Assembly: GCA_921293015.1 (NCBI GenBank) | Contig: OV121086.1 | Coordinates: forward strand, 37,013,194-37,077,193 | Direction: 5' to 3' | DNA from: Phorcus lineatus | Lineage: Eukaryota > Mollusca > Gastropoda > Trochida > Trochidae | DNA length: 64,000 nt | In this document: in pieces, positions 36,384 to 49,100 of the stretch | How positions within the stretch are numbered: the stretch's first letter is position 1 | Layout of the letters: each line of letters opens with the position of its first letter | Notes under the pieces: generated by a model | What the model was told of the DNA's origin: nothing | Databases searched by the model: none | Seen by the model: the letters and a program-made list of their open reading frames with translations, nothing else | Made by a program: the position numbers and the translations under genes

Positions 36384-36539
36384 TGTGACTTACGATCACC
36401 TTAAGGCTTTGTGAAAGGAGAAAAGAACTTAACACTAAAGTTATAACCTGTGCCTCCTTATAACTTTTCACTAAGGCTACCTTAGTGATTTAAGGTCACT
36501 GATCTGTTAAAATGTTTTGATATAGACTGATTACAAGTC

Positions 36540-36930
36540 TCTGGAAACATTTTTCAGTGAGAGACAGAATAAGCAAACCGATCTACATAAAGGTTGCCTA
36601 TAGAACTTATAAACTGAAACGATGGTACAATTTTTGGTACTTTTTGGAGCTATGTATGGTCAAAGATATTGTGAAGGAAATGAATGGGCAAACACATTTA
36701 TGTTTGGATTCCTCATAGGATTAAGACATTGTAAAGACATATTGAAGATTATCTCCATGTCTCTGAGAGCATTTCAAAGTGAGAGAGATATTGTAGAAGA
36801 ATGAACAAATTTAAACTAAAATTGTTTGTACCATGAAGTGAAAATAGGTTTTGTTGACAGTTTGGATGTAGATGGACGCCATATGTCTAAGGCAGCAACA
36901 GTGATTTACTGAATTGGCAACAGCAAACTT
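36540..36930 (+). repeat. ~116-bp degenerate tandem array, right of the piggyBac insertion
   Basis: GAATAAGCAAA, GAATGGGCAAA and GAATGAACAAA occur at 36,567, 36,682 and 36,799 (spacing 115 and 117). Each is preceded by an ATTGTRAAG- or GAGAGA-rich block and a GTCTCTG...ACATTT block. The unit at 29,593 on the other side of the insertion belongs to the same array. Confidence 0.55.
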
Positions 36931-37031
36931 CTTGAAGACATTGAGAAGAGAATTGGTCTTTTCTGTCAAAATTTCTTTTTAGAAAAAGAAATTCTTGTTA
37001 CCCGATTTGATGTTGGGTGTTTGAGGGGGGT

Positions 37032-37060
37032 GGGGGGGGGGGGGGGGGGGGGGGGGGGGG
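37032..37060 (+). repeat. Poly-G run, 29 bases
   Basis: Twenty-nine consecutive G follow GGGGGGT. Such a tract could form G-quadruplexes and is hard to sequence, so the exact length is doubtful. The Pro-rich and Gly-rich frames across it are artefacts of the tract. Confidence 0.9.
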
Positions 37061-37069
37061 AGGTGTTTA

Positions 37070-40000
37070 GTTCTTGGGGACTGCAATTTACATACCTGAG
37101 TAATCTTATTCAAACTGAAATCATTAGTGTCTGGGAAGAATTTTCGGTTCTTGTAATCTCTTTGCACTTAGATTTAGTTTTTCATCCAACTTCCATTCAA
37201 GATGGTCATTGAACCTGCTGTTGACATTTAAACGATGCAAAAAAATGTTTTATTCACGCTAACTGTTGGTGATTATTTTCTGAGGTTTATTTACTCTGTT
37301 CACTTTGAACTCTCCTTGCTTGGAAGGTATTTTTCTGATTTACTCTTTTTCAACTATAGTTCGTTATTGCAGATAGTGATTATGGTGTAATTGCCTCATG
37401 AAACCTTTTTACTGTTGATGATTATATCCATCAGGTTCCTGCAATCATTTTATTTGAATGATGATTGTAGAATAACTTGAATATAAATTGCTCTGAAATG
37501 AGGGAATTGGAATAAGTTTTTGTGTTAATGAGATTTCAACTAGGTGAAATTTACTTCTGTGGTAAGTGCAGTAAATCGTTTTTGACTTGTGATTATTTGA
37601 GAATGAAATAACATCCATTATGTCTACTTGGGAACGATTTTCATTCTAAGCAATATTGAAATTGGTTTTTGTCAGTTGGTGAAAAAAAAAGCTTTATAGC
37701 ATTGAAGTAATGTGTGGTAGTTGATGTAAAATTCAAATTTTTCAAAGACACTGAAATAAAAATTCTCCAATTTACTGTCTGCTAATTATATATTGATTAC
37801 TTGAGATTTTCATTTAGAAATATAAAGACCTGGACTTTGATATTAAGTGTCAATTAAGGGCAGGGCAGTCCAAGAATTAAGCAAAGTTGTAAAACAGATG
37901 AACTCAATGTACAAATGCACCTTGACATTAAAACCCAAAATTCACTAATGCCAGGGCAAGAAAACCACAGATCTTTTGCTTAATATGAGCTTAATCTGAT
38001 GATAATTATGTTCTCAAGGACTTTTGGGATATTGAGAACCAATTCATCTAGACACTTTAATAAATAAAGCAGAATCTACACCTGTTCCCTTCTTGATTAC
38101 AATGTATTGATTTGCTGATCCAGACATTAGATACAGGTTTACCATTAAAACATAGTTACCATACTTGTATAATATGAATGAAATCCATGGCAGTTAATGT
38201 TTTCAAATTTGATTCTGCCTATGTTGCGGGAATACACACAGACACTGCCTTTTAAAATCACGTATTTGTGATACCTAACATTCTCTTTTCATCTAATACG
38301 TGAAAGGACATATTTTTATTGTGTACTTGTATGCTTCCATTTTCTATAACTTGTATGCTTCAGTTTTGTATGGTTTGAAGAATTTGAGCATTTGACAAAA
38401 TGATAAAAACTGCCTATGCCATGATAGTGCCAAAAATAGTTTAAGATATATGAAATAAAAAACAGACAAGGAACCATTCTACGAATTCACATGGAAACCA
38501 GTGTCAATAACCTAAGTTGTGACAATACTTGTTTCAGACATATGAAACCACAGACAGCATCTACAAATCCACATGGAGGCTGTGGACACTGTCGTTAATA
38601 TAGGTCAAGAACCTGATCCTCGGTCCAATGTCTGTAAATATGTATTGATCAAGGGTCTGGATGCAGCAGGATGAAGCAAAGTGGTCCTCTGAGAGCCCGA
38701 GTGTTGTCTCAACTCTCCAGTGTTGATGTAGTGTCTCCTAGTGTCATGTTTGCCACTTGTCTTGTTGCTCCACTCATGTTTCTGATCATGCCGCAGACTT
38801 TGCAACCTTTCTTAAGGAACTGTTATTATGTTTGAATTCAAGCTTACCTAGAATTTCTTGCAAATGAATATATTTACCTGGTGAAATTTTACAATTAGCT
38901 TTAGTTGAAATGAACCTTGCCAAATCTTACACTAGGTGAACTAAGTGAGAATTTGAAAGAGCCATATAGAAGATTTTTTATTGGTTAACCATGTAGTTAT
39001 CTGGGATCAGCCATCTACATAGGCCCTGCAGAATAAGGGTTATTATCAGAAGTCAAATACAATTCAACTCATTGAAATCAGACAGAACTAGCCTCTGGTA
39101 CCTTCAGATCTTAAAACAGTTCCATAGGGTCGTTGATGGCTTTTCTTTGACTTTAAACCTTCCATAAGTCCAAACAATTGTAGGCTGCAAATCCTGTTTA
39201 TGACTTGAGCCTTGACATCAGACCTTTTCAGCAGTATTCAAATCAGAAATGCAGCTTGGTACAAATGATAGATTCTAATGATTCCATTGAAATTGAGTAC
39301 AATCTCAATTTGCCTTAGCAAGACATCTAAAAATGTTGGTGTAGGATCTGAATCCAAAGCTTTGAAGACAAAAAAGATACAATTATTCAAACCAATGCTG
39401 GACCACCCATAAAAAGCTAGTTCCAGTGGATTCTCTTGGGCTCATTAGGATTACAAAGTACAGTCAGATTGGGCCCTTTTCAGTATATAATGAGAGTGCA
39501 ATTCTTAATATATTCAAACATAAATACTAGAGGTCTTTTTATTTTCAGAGAATTCTTCTTAGTAGTTGCATTCAAAGATAAAACCGTTTTAAATATGGTA
39601 GCTTCAGTAACTTTTCTACTTAAAACTATTGTTCTACAAACTTTTTAAAATTAAACTTAGTTTAAGATAGGTTTTTTAAAAAATGTGAAACAGCTATGTA
39701 TTAAGGCAATTCTTCTTATTGAAGTAACATTTTTTATCCAGAATTCAGCTCATTCAGATGAAGCAGAACTTTTTCTCTTCAGACCTTTAATTGATTCTAC
39801 ATTTTCCAGCACAATGCTTCTGTTTTATCTGTCATCTAAACCCGAGTTTTTAGATAATGCATTTGTTCTCACTTTAACAACCTGTCTCAAACTTACACCT
39901 GAAGAAACTCTAGTGTACATCTCTCCCATGAATTGAAAACATTCAATTCCAACTTTCCAATTTAATCTTGTTAACTCTGGTGAAAATCAATATGCCGCTT

Positions 40001-42940
40001 GTTCCAATAGCCCTGGGCACTGGTCTATTCAAATCAAGCAGTAATAAAAAGACTAGTTCGGAATTGTGCAAGTTGGGTATAAAATTGCCTTTCAATTTGG
40101 TCTGATAAAAAATGGCGTACCCCTAATCTTGTTAGGTTCTCTTTGGCCCAGCAGGGGTGAAATCATTGGAATGGATTTGATGAAGAAAAACAACATGGTT
40201 ACAGGCTCAAGGAGGAAATGAAGAAAAATTTCCTGCAGTTCTTTATCAGTTTGATTAAATCAATAGCAACTAGAGCTACGATGTGTGTTTTTTTTTAGCT
40301 CAGACGAGGGTTTATTGTTCCTTTCTGTTTGAAGTGTAGTTATCCAGCGTGTTAAATTAATTAGTGGTTTTATAGTTTAATCATTAGAATCGGTGATTGG
40401 AAAACACTTGTTTGGAATGCAAAGTGGTTTGCAATACGACTTAAAACAAAGAAGCCTTACTCGGTCTCCTAGGAGTTCCGTTCCGTTCTATGGTATTAGA
40501 ATGAGAAGTTTCTCAGGAATATTTTTATGCAGCAAAACAGTTCATATGTTAAGGTATCTGCAACAATATTTCCTCAAATTAATCTGCCTTGAAGAGCTCA
40601 TTTAATAGCTGAAAGAAGAAATGTAATTATCTTGTATTTGTACATACTTATGAAAGTGACTCCAGATATCATCATAGAAGTCTTGAGCCCTTGTACTATG
40701 TATGACTATGTATTGCATATTTTGTTCTATTCTGGACTGTTGTACAGTCTAGATTTCATTGGATTTTCGAAGTAAATCTTCAAAAATAAAACTTTATGGA
40801 AGACCAAGAGAGAACGCTTTGATTGTTCCTTCAAAATTTAAGTATTTTCTTGAAATTGTTCTCCATGGATATTACATTCATGACGAAATAAAACTAAATC
40901 ATGAAATCAATAAAATAAGACTCGGTTACCCTAAAGCAGAAAATAACAGGTCTATATATGCCATGATATTTAATATGTCAGTAATCAAATGAAAATTCTA
41001 GCATATGAATTACCTAAAGTAAGATATCCTGTAATTACTTGAAATTCAAACCTTTACCATGCAGTGTGATGATTATTGGATCATGTTGGATTATTAACTG
41101 GGTTAATTCTGGGAGATAATGAGCTAAATTATCACTTATTGGCAACTTGACGAGCCCACCTGTTATGGGATTTGAATAGACAGCCATTCAGGTGTTTATG
41201 ATTAATTGACTAAGGAAAAAATAAAAACATTAAAAGAACATAAAAAAATGGAAATAATAAAACAAAAAATCTTAACTGGCATTTAATGACACTGTTTTGA
41301 TATTTAACAGATTTTATAGCCACATCTTCGTGTTGATATAATCAAATCATTGTTATTAGTTTGATTTCTTATCAGAAATTGTTTTTTCCTCATGTAAATA
41401 TAATCTTCTAATATTTGGGATTCAGATTCATGCCATTTGGTTTTAAAAGAATAGAACTTTTATTAAGACTCCACTTCTTATCGCTGTGGTATTTTGATGG
41501 TTGATATTAAATACCCTAGCTGAATAAATAACACAAACATGATTATATTTCTATTTCATAAAAGCAACCATCGTCCTTTGTTGACCATATTCTTGTGTCC
41601 AAACAAATACATCCTGATCTGGTTAATCATATTTGCCAAAGGAAAGATTGATATTCGAGATAACAAGGACTGGACAAATATTATAAATTATGGCTGACCA
41701 GTGTCCATACTAGATTAGTGATTTCCTTGATTAAAGGCAAGATAGTGGACACCTGCAATCTCTTATCTTGAGGATTAATCGATGACCATATTGGAGTGTC
41801 CACTAGTGGGTTTGCTGGACAATTACTGGTCCACGTTTTGTTGGGGATGTCTTTAATTATTGTGAAGCTGAGAGGAAGGCTGGTTCCAGTGAATATGGTG
41901 TTAGAAATGATTGATTCTCAAAATGGTATAATTCTAGTCTGGTTTGGAATTCTGTGATCTTACATTTCCTTGGAGAACTCTTTCAGAAACTTAAGTTAAT
42001 TAAAACCAGGCAGTTCCATCTAGATAACATATCATATTCTAGAGATTCTAGAAATTAAGCAGCTTCTAGAGCATAAGCTGTTATGAAAAAAATTGAAGAT
42101 TTGTAATCCTAATAAATATGATAGTAATGTCCGAAATGGCATTCGTTGGGAAAAAACCATGTGGACTGAATGAAAAAATTAATCATGAAGCCAAAATGAA
42201 AAAATAATTATCACGCTAATATGACAATCATTACATCAAAATGAGAAAGAAAAGATCTTACGATGTGATCCTAGCAGGAACTTCAGATGAGATTTTGATT
42301 ATATCGATTGTTTCTTGGAAATTCTTCATTTCCTTGTCATCACTGGTTTCAACAAAATCATTAATTTTCCTCCTTATTTGCTGCAGAGGATAAATTTTCT
42401 ACTGAGATTTGATTACAAGACCGAATCTAATCTTCATGGAGAGGATCGAGATATAGAGCTATAATTTGTTCTGGTTAATGATGATTTGATTTGGTTTGAT
42501 GTTGGTTGCATATTGACTGATGCTGTTTAGATGGAAACTCATAATGTGGATATTGGGTTTCCTTATAATGAACAGAAGAGTTTCAGAAATTGCATCAGCA
42601 TATGAAATAATCAGGTACAGAAAAGTATATTTCTAGTGGTCCATTATGTAAAGATTTAATTTTTATCAAATTTTGATGTCATTCACATAACTTTATTATA
42701 CAAAAACAGCCATTTTCAAAGACAAGGGTTCCATATAATGAGTTAGTTTGTAACAAATGTGATCGTAATTGTTTGAAGATGAATACATTATTATGTTAAT
42801 ATGCCCATTTTGCAAACGTTGCCGATCACAACTTATTTCAGCTTATTACTATAGCCCACCTTTAATTGCCAAATTCCGAGCTCTAATGAGGGTACCCGTA
42901 CAGAATATGAATGTTCTCAAATTGATATATATATTCTTAA
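37070..42940. other. Gene-free AT-rich stretch
   Basis: Several short frames (38,605-38,805 minus; 39,436-39,936 and 40,393-40,992 plus) were examined and match no family. No repeat array, RNA gene or TIR element was found. Confidence 0.4.
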
Positions 42941-42961
42941 AACAAAGACAGTGTTATAATT

Positions 42962-43104
42962 TCCTTAAGTGGCATTTTAGAAGCTGGATTGATGATGAAG
43001 AACAAATAAATTTCTTATGGATAGTCAACTTCTTATTGCAGGAATAGCGACGTTTCGGTGTAGATACTAGTTGACTATCCATAAGAAATTTATTCGTTCT
43101 TCAT
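42962..43104 (-). mobile_element. 143-bp foldback insertion, Penelope-like type, with 13-bp target-site duplication
   Basis: CAGTGTTATAATT occurs at 42,949-42,961 and 43,105-43,117, a 13-base direct repeat exactly framing the insert. Inside, arms 42,995-43,030 and 43,069-43,104 are inverted copies (35 of 36 match) around a 38-base spacer. On the minus strand the spacer reads CTACACCGAAACGTCGC, then CAATAAG. CGAAAC followed by GTC is the 3' half of the hammerhead ribozyme core found in Penelope-like retroelements, but the CTGATGA half and a proper stem II are not present in the insert. Retroposition is supported directly by the duplication. The Penelope assignment is inference. Confidence 0.6.
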
Positions 43105-43119
43105 CAGTGTTATAATTGT

Positions 43120-46100
43120 TATATCATATACTATATATTTGCTGTACATACAATGTAAACTTTTTATATCATACCTGTTGTACTCTTGGCTTTATGGCTT
43201 TCAATTCTGAATAAAGTGAAAGTGAAAAGTATTCAGGTTCATCATTGAAATATTAGAATAATGTTAGATGGAAAAGATTAATAATTCTTGTAAAAACACA
43301 ATACATAATATGTGTTGTGTATGTTTTTGTCAGACTGTGTATTGTAGTGTTTTGTTCTAAATGTTTATACTTACACATTATGACTTTCAATGAAATGAAT
43401 TTATTTTTGAACAATGCTTGACATAATTTGATACTGAGTTTTCACAGAAGAATATACAATTAGAGCAGTGTTCAGAAGTAGGAAAGCTGAAATAAACTTG
43501 TACAGCAAAGTGGTAAATCATGGCTCAAACAGTTGGCTAGTGCTAAAAAACATCAAGATAAATTCCTATCTGTTGTGAAAATCTAATTTGGTCTTGAAAA
43601 CCTACAAATTTGTACGAGGTTGACCTGTTCTTTTTTGAATGTGGAAGAGATGGAGCTGCTTGTTAACTGTGGAAGTCTATTAGTAACAGTCCTCAGTTAC
43701 TGGCACTAATGATAGATGCCAGTTTCCTCCCAATTCACAACTGTTTACTTACATTGAATTTGAGAAAGGTTTAAAGCTTTTAAAGATTTTAAAAGTTGAT
43801 AGAAGGGAAACAGAATTTGTGAGGTATTTTTATAATAATATTTTTAAGAATAGGTAACTATGCCTGGGTATCATTTTCACATGCATAAACCTAAATCAGA
43901 TTCATTCAGCATACGGGTAATCAACTAAGACTTTGCAAGTTTTATATAATTATTTTATCAGAAACTCTGCAGCTGTTGACCTGCATGATTTCATCTACAA
44001 CTTCAACTAAAAGTCTGCAAGAATTAGAATGTTTGTGGGTTATCTACATCGAGTAAATATATACCTACCAACTGCCAGAAGTTGAATAATTTCATTTATT
44101 TGTTCAGCAAAATAATGAATAGTTTCTTTAAATAAAGACTTTAGAAAATGGAATGTCATATTCTAAACGTCAGCCAGAACTTCATTGATTTCATCTGTTG
44201 AAAGTCTGAGAAGAGGAATTAATGTGTCATCTATTCGAACATTTTGAAAACGGTAACAACAAGAATGGGAATGAATTAAAACACTGCAAGCTTTGTAATA
44301 AAACATTGCAAAAACTAGAATGATTACTTTTGACAAATCATCTGAAGATCATGAAGATCGCTGAACTTAATTGACCAGAACAAGATATGATCACTGTAAT
44401 AAAGACCAGGACTAACATTAAATCTGAAAATATCTAAAATCTCTAGAAGAAATGTTCCTTAAATAAGCTCAGAGTCTTTCTCTCCTGTACATAATGTTGA
44501 TGGTATCTTGATGTATAGAACCTCCTGTGGGTGGGGATGATACCACAATGGAAAAAAATTCCCAAAAACAAACTCATGGCGACCTTTTGGCTCACAAGAA
44601 AGATCACATGCAGACAATGTCATGACATAAAGTGTTATGGCCGACATTTGCAGCAATGGTATCCATGCATGCTCTCTTAGGAACAAAAACTCCTGAGAAA
44701 TGGATGCTTGCCAAGTGTCATGATCTTCCCCTTCTTGCAGTATCTGGGACTGTGAACCATGCAAGCTATGTCTGCATGTGGTGGGAACACTGCAGGATTG
44801 ATATGTACGTAGGAGTGTTTGTATGTCAGTCTGTCTCAAAGAGCAGAGGACAGAATGGTGTATCAATCATCAAATCATCAAATTCAATCATATTTCCCCA
44901 ATGGTGTCAGTATTTATGTATTTTGCCTGTTGGTATTGTGTAGGTCCTGCTGATACTGAAGTTGAAATTAAGAAGTTCTTCAAAATATTTATTTGTTGAA
45001 AAGGAATGCTTTGAGAGGGTTGCTAAAAGCAGAACTGTTTGTGAAGCGTAAAGCTTAAAGTTGAATTTTTCTTTTGAAAGAACACATGAAAAGTTTTCCT
45101 TATCTTACAAAGGACTGTAGCTTCATTCTATGCTAACAGGAAATTTGTTTCTTAAGAAAATTTTGTTTCAAAAGAAATTTTTTTGATTTGCACTTTCCAA
45201 ATTTTTTCCAAACTTTTACTTTCTATTTATCCTTTTTTCCCATTCAGGAGTAGTTAAATATCCTGAGGATATCATCTGTATCAAAATTAAATTTCAGCAT
45301 CTTTCAATCAGTTACCATATTCAAACCTCAATCATTACCAATTACTTTAATATTGATGAAGAATTATAAGTTTTAACAATACGTTTCTCTTGAAAACTGC
45401 ACATGTACCTTAAACACAATGTTGCTATGGACAATATAAAGAAGTTGAACACCCATAGAATTTAAATCATTTTCAAGGTTGTTGTGTTTAAGACTGCACC
45501 ACTCACTAAGCCAATGCATTATGCCAGTGTTGAGCATGCATCACGTGTCTGTGATGTTTCTAGGTGTATGGGAACCAGATGGTGGTAATCTACATCCTAG
45601 TCTTACACACAGTCTTGGAGATCTTAGGTTTTCTATTTCATATGTAGTATCAGGAGTCCTCATGATTAATAGACAAATATATTGGACTAGAGTCATAATA
45701 ATAGTGGATACAGATAGGCAAAAATCATCATCTTTGTAACTGCTGTAATATTATCTGTTGCTGTATTTATCAAGAATATTTTATTACGCATGTTCAAATA
45801 TTGAAAAATAATTCTGTTAATTTGAATTTGTTTTTCTTAGAATTTAAAGTTTCTTTCTGGGATTGAATTAAAATAATTTATCTTGCCTCAACAGCTTGAA
45901 TCATTTCCATCAAGCCGCTTTCAAAGTTGATGAAGTTAGGTAAATTTGGGATGAGGAACATCAGGACTGCTATATGAGTTCCGAGCTCAAAGAATATATA
46001 GTATCTTTACAATAAGGGTCAAAGTCATTGCACTAAGGATTACATGGAAATAACTTCATTTCAAATTGCTATTCGTTTCTCCAAATCAGTAACATCTGAT

Positions 46101-49100
46101 ATAAGTGGAGCGAAGTTTTCATATGAGTTAAGATTGAGGAGACAGGCAGACAGGTTATCTGTTACAGTAAACAGCTCCTAACTATCCTGTGCATAACTCA
46201 TTCCTGCTTTTACGTCAATGAGTTGCATGCATGAGAAAGAACAACAGGAGAAAGATGAACTGGGAGGTTGCAATAACTGTGTTTTCATGTTTGGAAAGAT
46301 GATCACAACAACCCATTGAGCAAAACCTTGAAGTTGCCACATGAAATGAACGTTAAGCTGATAAAGAAGTTAACCTACTTTTTTAATTTTAGTTGTTTTT
46401 TTAAAGAATGTTTTTTGAAAGGAAAATTTGATTAGTTGAACTACTCTAGTCCCAACTTGTTGACAATGAACATATTTGCCATTGCCAAATGATAATCATT
46501 TTTGTAGTATTTATAACAGCATTAGCAAGGAAGGTGACATTTATATTGTTAAATCATTCCATTTCATATCATAGCTTTAATTCAAATCCCTCGAAAAGAT
46601 AGTTTATATGAGGTATCAGTCTCCATGTACAGGTAAATCTAAGTTCATAAAACAGGAGGAAATATATTTAATTATTTTTACTTGAAAATGCATAGTCCCA
46701 CTTACTACTTACATCATCTGTTCTATCAAACAGAAAAAAAATGTTCATAAAAATTTGGAAATATTAACTTTTTGGGAATCATGCATCCACCATTTGAAAC
46801 ATCAACTAGAATGGAATAGGAATCCATTGTACAGTTGAAGTAAGCCTTCTAAAGTAATATAAGTCCTTCAATTAAGTAAATGGATTTCTGTTAGTCGCAT
46901 CACAAGATTGTCACATTTCATCCAGCATGATCATAGCATTCTGACAAGTAGTGAAGCCTTATTCCAACTGTCTGACAGATGATTTAGTTAGTGAGAGATA
47001 GTACCATCCAAGTATATCCTCACGAAGATCCACATCTTGATCTTAAATGGAATCTGAGTTCACTGATATTAGGATGTCTAGCTTCGAATTCAATAAAAAC
47101 AATCACAAACAAGAATTTTCTGTCCAATTTTGGTAATCTTATTGATTTGGTAGGATTGTTTGAGTCTTTCACAACTTGGCTGTGTATATCAGCTATTTTG
47201 AAAATACTAACCAGATGTTCAGTGAAATCACTCTCTGGTGGTGGTTTTATTCTATCCGTGATTCATGCCATGAATTATTTTGCTCAAGTGAGGAAATATT
47301 TGTATTCAGAGTCTGTTCAAAGAATATTCTGTAATTTGCATATGTTGACCTTTAAGGTCAGGTATTGCAACATCAAAATATCTGTTTAGATATTGTGTTA
47401 AACATGCATTCATAGCATCCTCAAACATTCCCTGATTTTGGTGACCTTGCAATGATTTTCAAGGTCACTGAAAAGAAATAGTTCAATTTGTTATGATAAC
47501 CAAATATGAACAAATCAACAAGGCCTTGGAGGTAATAGACTTGTAATTTGCAGATGTTTGACTATGAAGTGTACATTCTCAAATAGGTTGCCAATAGTCT
47601 GGACCAGAATCTTTTTTATAAAGAAATATGATTACATCCTCATCTATCAACCACACAAAAAACACATTAAACATGGTAATGAAAAATTTTAACAATTATT
47701 TATGAAACCAATGTTATGAAAAAACAATGAATCTCCTAGTCTTTCCTCAAGACAGCTGTTTCCCTGGACCATTTAGCACTTCTGATTGTAAGATGTAGCA
47801 TCCTCTTAGAGACAACTAGCTGTTATCCCTTGTTCCAAATCACCGATTACCTCTCTCCCAATCCTTAAATCAATGTGTTCCACTTCTCAACCAGCCAAAC
47901 TAAAGCCACGGTATTGCTTGGCGCTTGTAGTAACACCGAACTTCCATCAAGACAATTACATCAACTGATTCAAGTTTTAATGATTTGAAAATATTGACTG
48001 TTTTAAGAGAAAATATTGCCAGTGGCAGTGAAAGTGGTTTTAGGTTCAGACTTGTCAGTAGCTTGATCTAGTCTAGTGGTCTAGTTAGATTATTTTAGTG
48101 ATTGACTTCAGAGTTGACCTGATTTGTTTGTAGCTATAGTTCACCAGGTCGCTTTTCTAGTTTTAGAAATGAGGGAATTTGTATTGTGAACTTTATGTAC
48201 AGTTAGTATTGGCTTATAACTTTCTCGAAGCCTGATAATTGTTTAGTATTAAACACTTCATACATCAACCTCTGTAAATTAACAATTATAAAGGAATCCA
48301 AAGGTCACTAACAATGCAAGAATCATCTTTCAAAACTGTTATTGAGTATTTAGAATTGTTTGTTTTGTAAACATTTGTGGTAACCAGTTTGACGTTACTT
48401 TGTTATTTTGTTGGAAACGCAATCATTGGTTACATTTGCCATTTGCAGGAAACTTTATAATAAAGAACCAAAGTTGGTTACCCGTTTCCAGATGCATCGC
48501 CACTGGTTGTTTTTACCACTGTCTTGTTATATTCTCCTTCTTTTTTCTGTCCTCTGTTTTCCTTTTAGGATATATTGATGAAATTATCACATCCAAGAAT
48601 AAAGATTGATATTTTGCTTTTCAGTCTTGACTTCGAAATGATGCAAGATTCAATGTATAAGTGATGAGTAGTATTTCTAGATTCTATGATGCCATATGTT
48701 ATGTGTTTCCTCTTACAGATAATATTATTGATTATTCTCTCACACTCTTTCCCTTTTATACAGACACTAAAGATTTATCTCTCTTATTCACCATGTGTTT
48801 ATAAGTATCATAAATAAATGTGTCAAAATTAGAACTTTGTTGATAATCAAGAATTATGATATGCTGTAAATCAAACACCAATTTTCAAGCTGTAATGGAC
48901 ACCATCAAACGATTCTGCTGCAACTGGCACTATCTGGAGGATCCAGTGTTGATACCTAAAATTGATTTATTGACACCAAAATAAACAGGCAGTCATTAAT
49001 ATTGTCATTAAAGGCTAGGAAAAGAAGAAAGGAACATTGAACCCATTTACCTCTTCATATGAAATGAGCTGTATAACAACTTAAAATGCAATCTTGTGTT

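Noticed and set aside
36979..37212. Poly-Pro and poly-Gly ORFs
   Set aside because: They are translations of the poly-G tract.
44459..44943. Opposed ORFs of 135 and 103 codons
   Set aside because: They occupy the same DNA on opposite strands without family resemblance, and the plus frame starts at a non-ATG codon.
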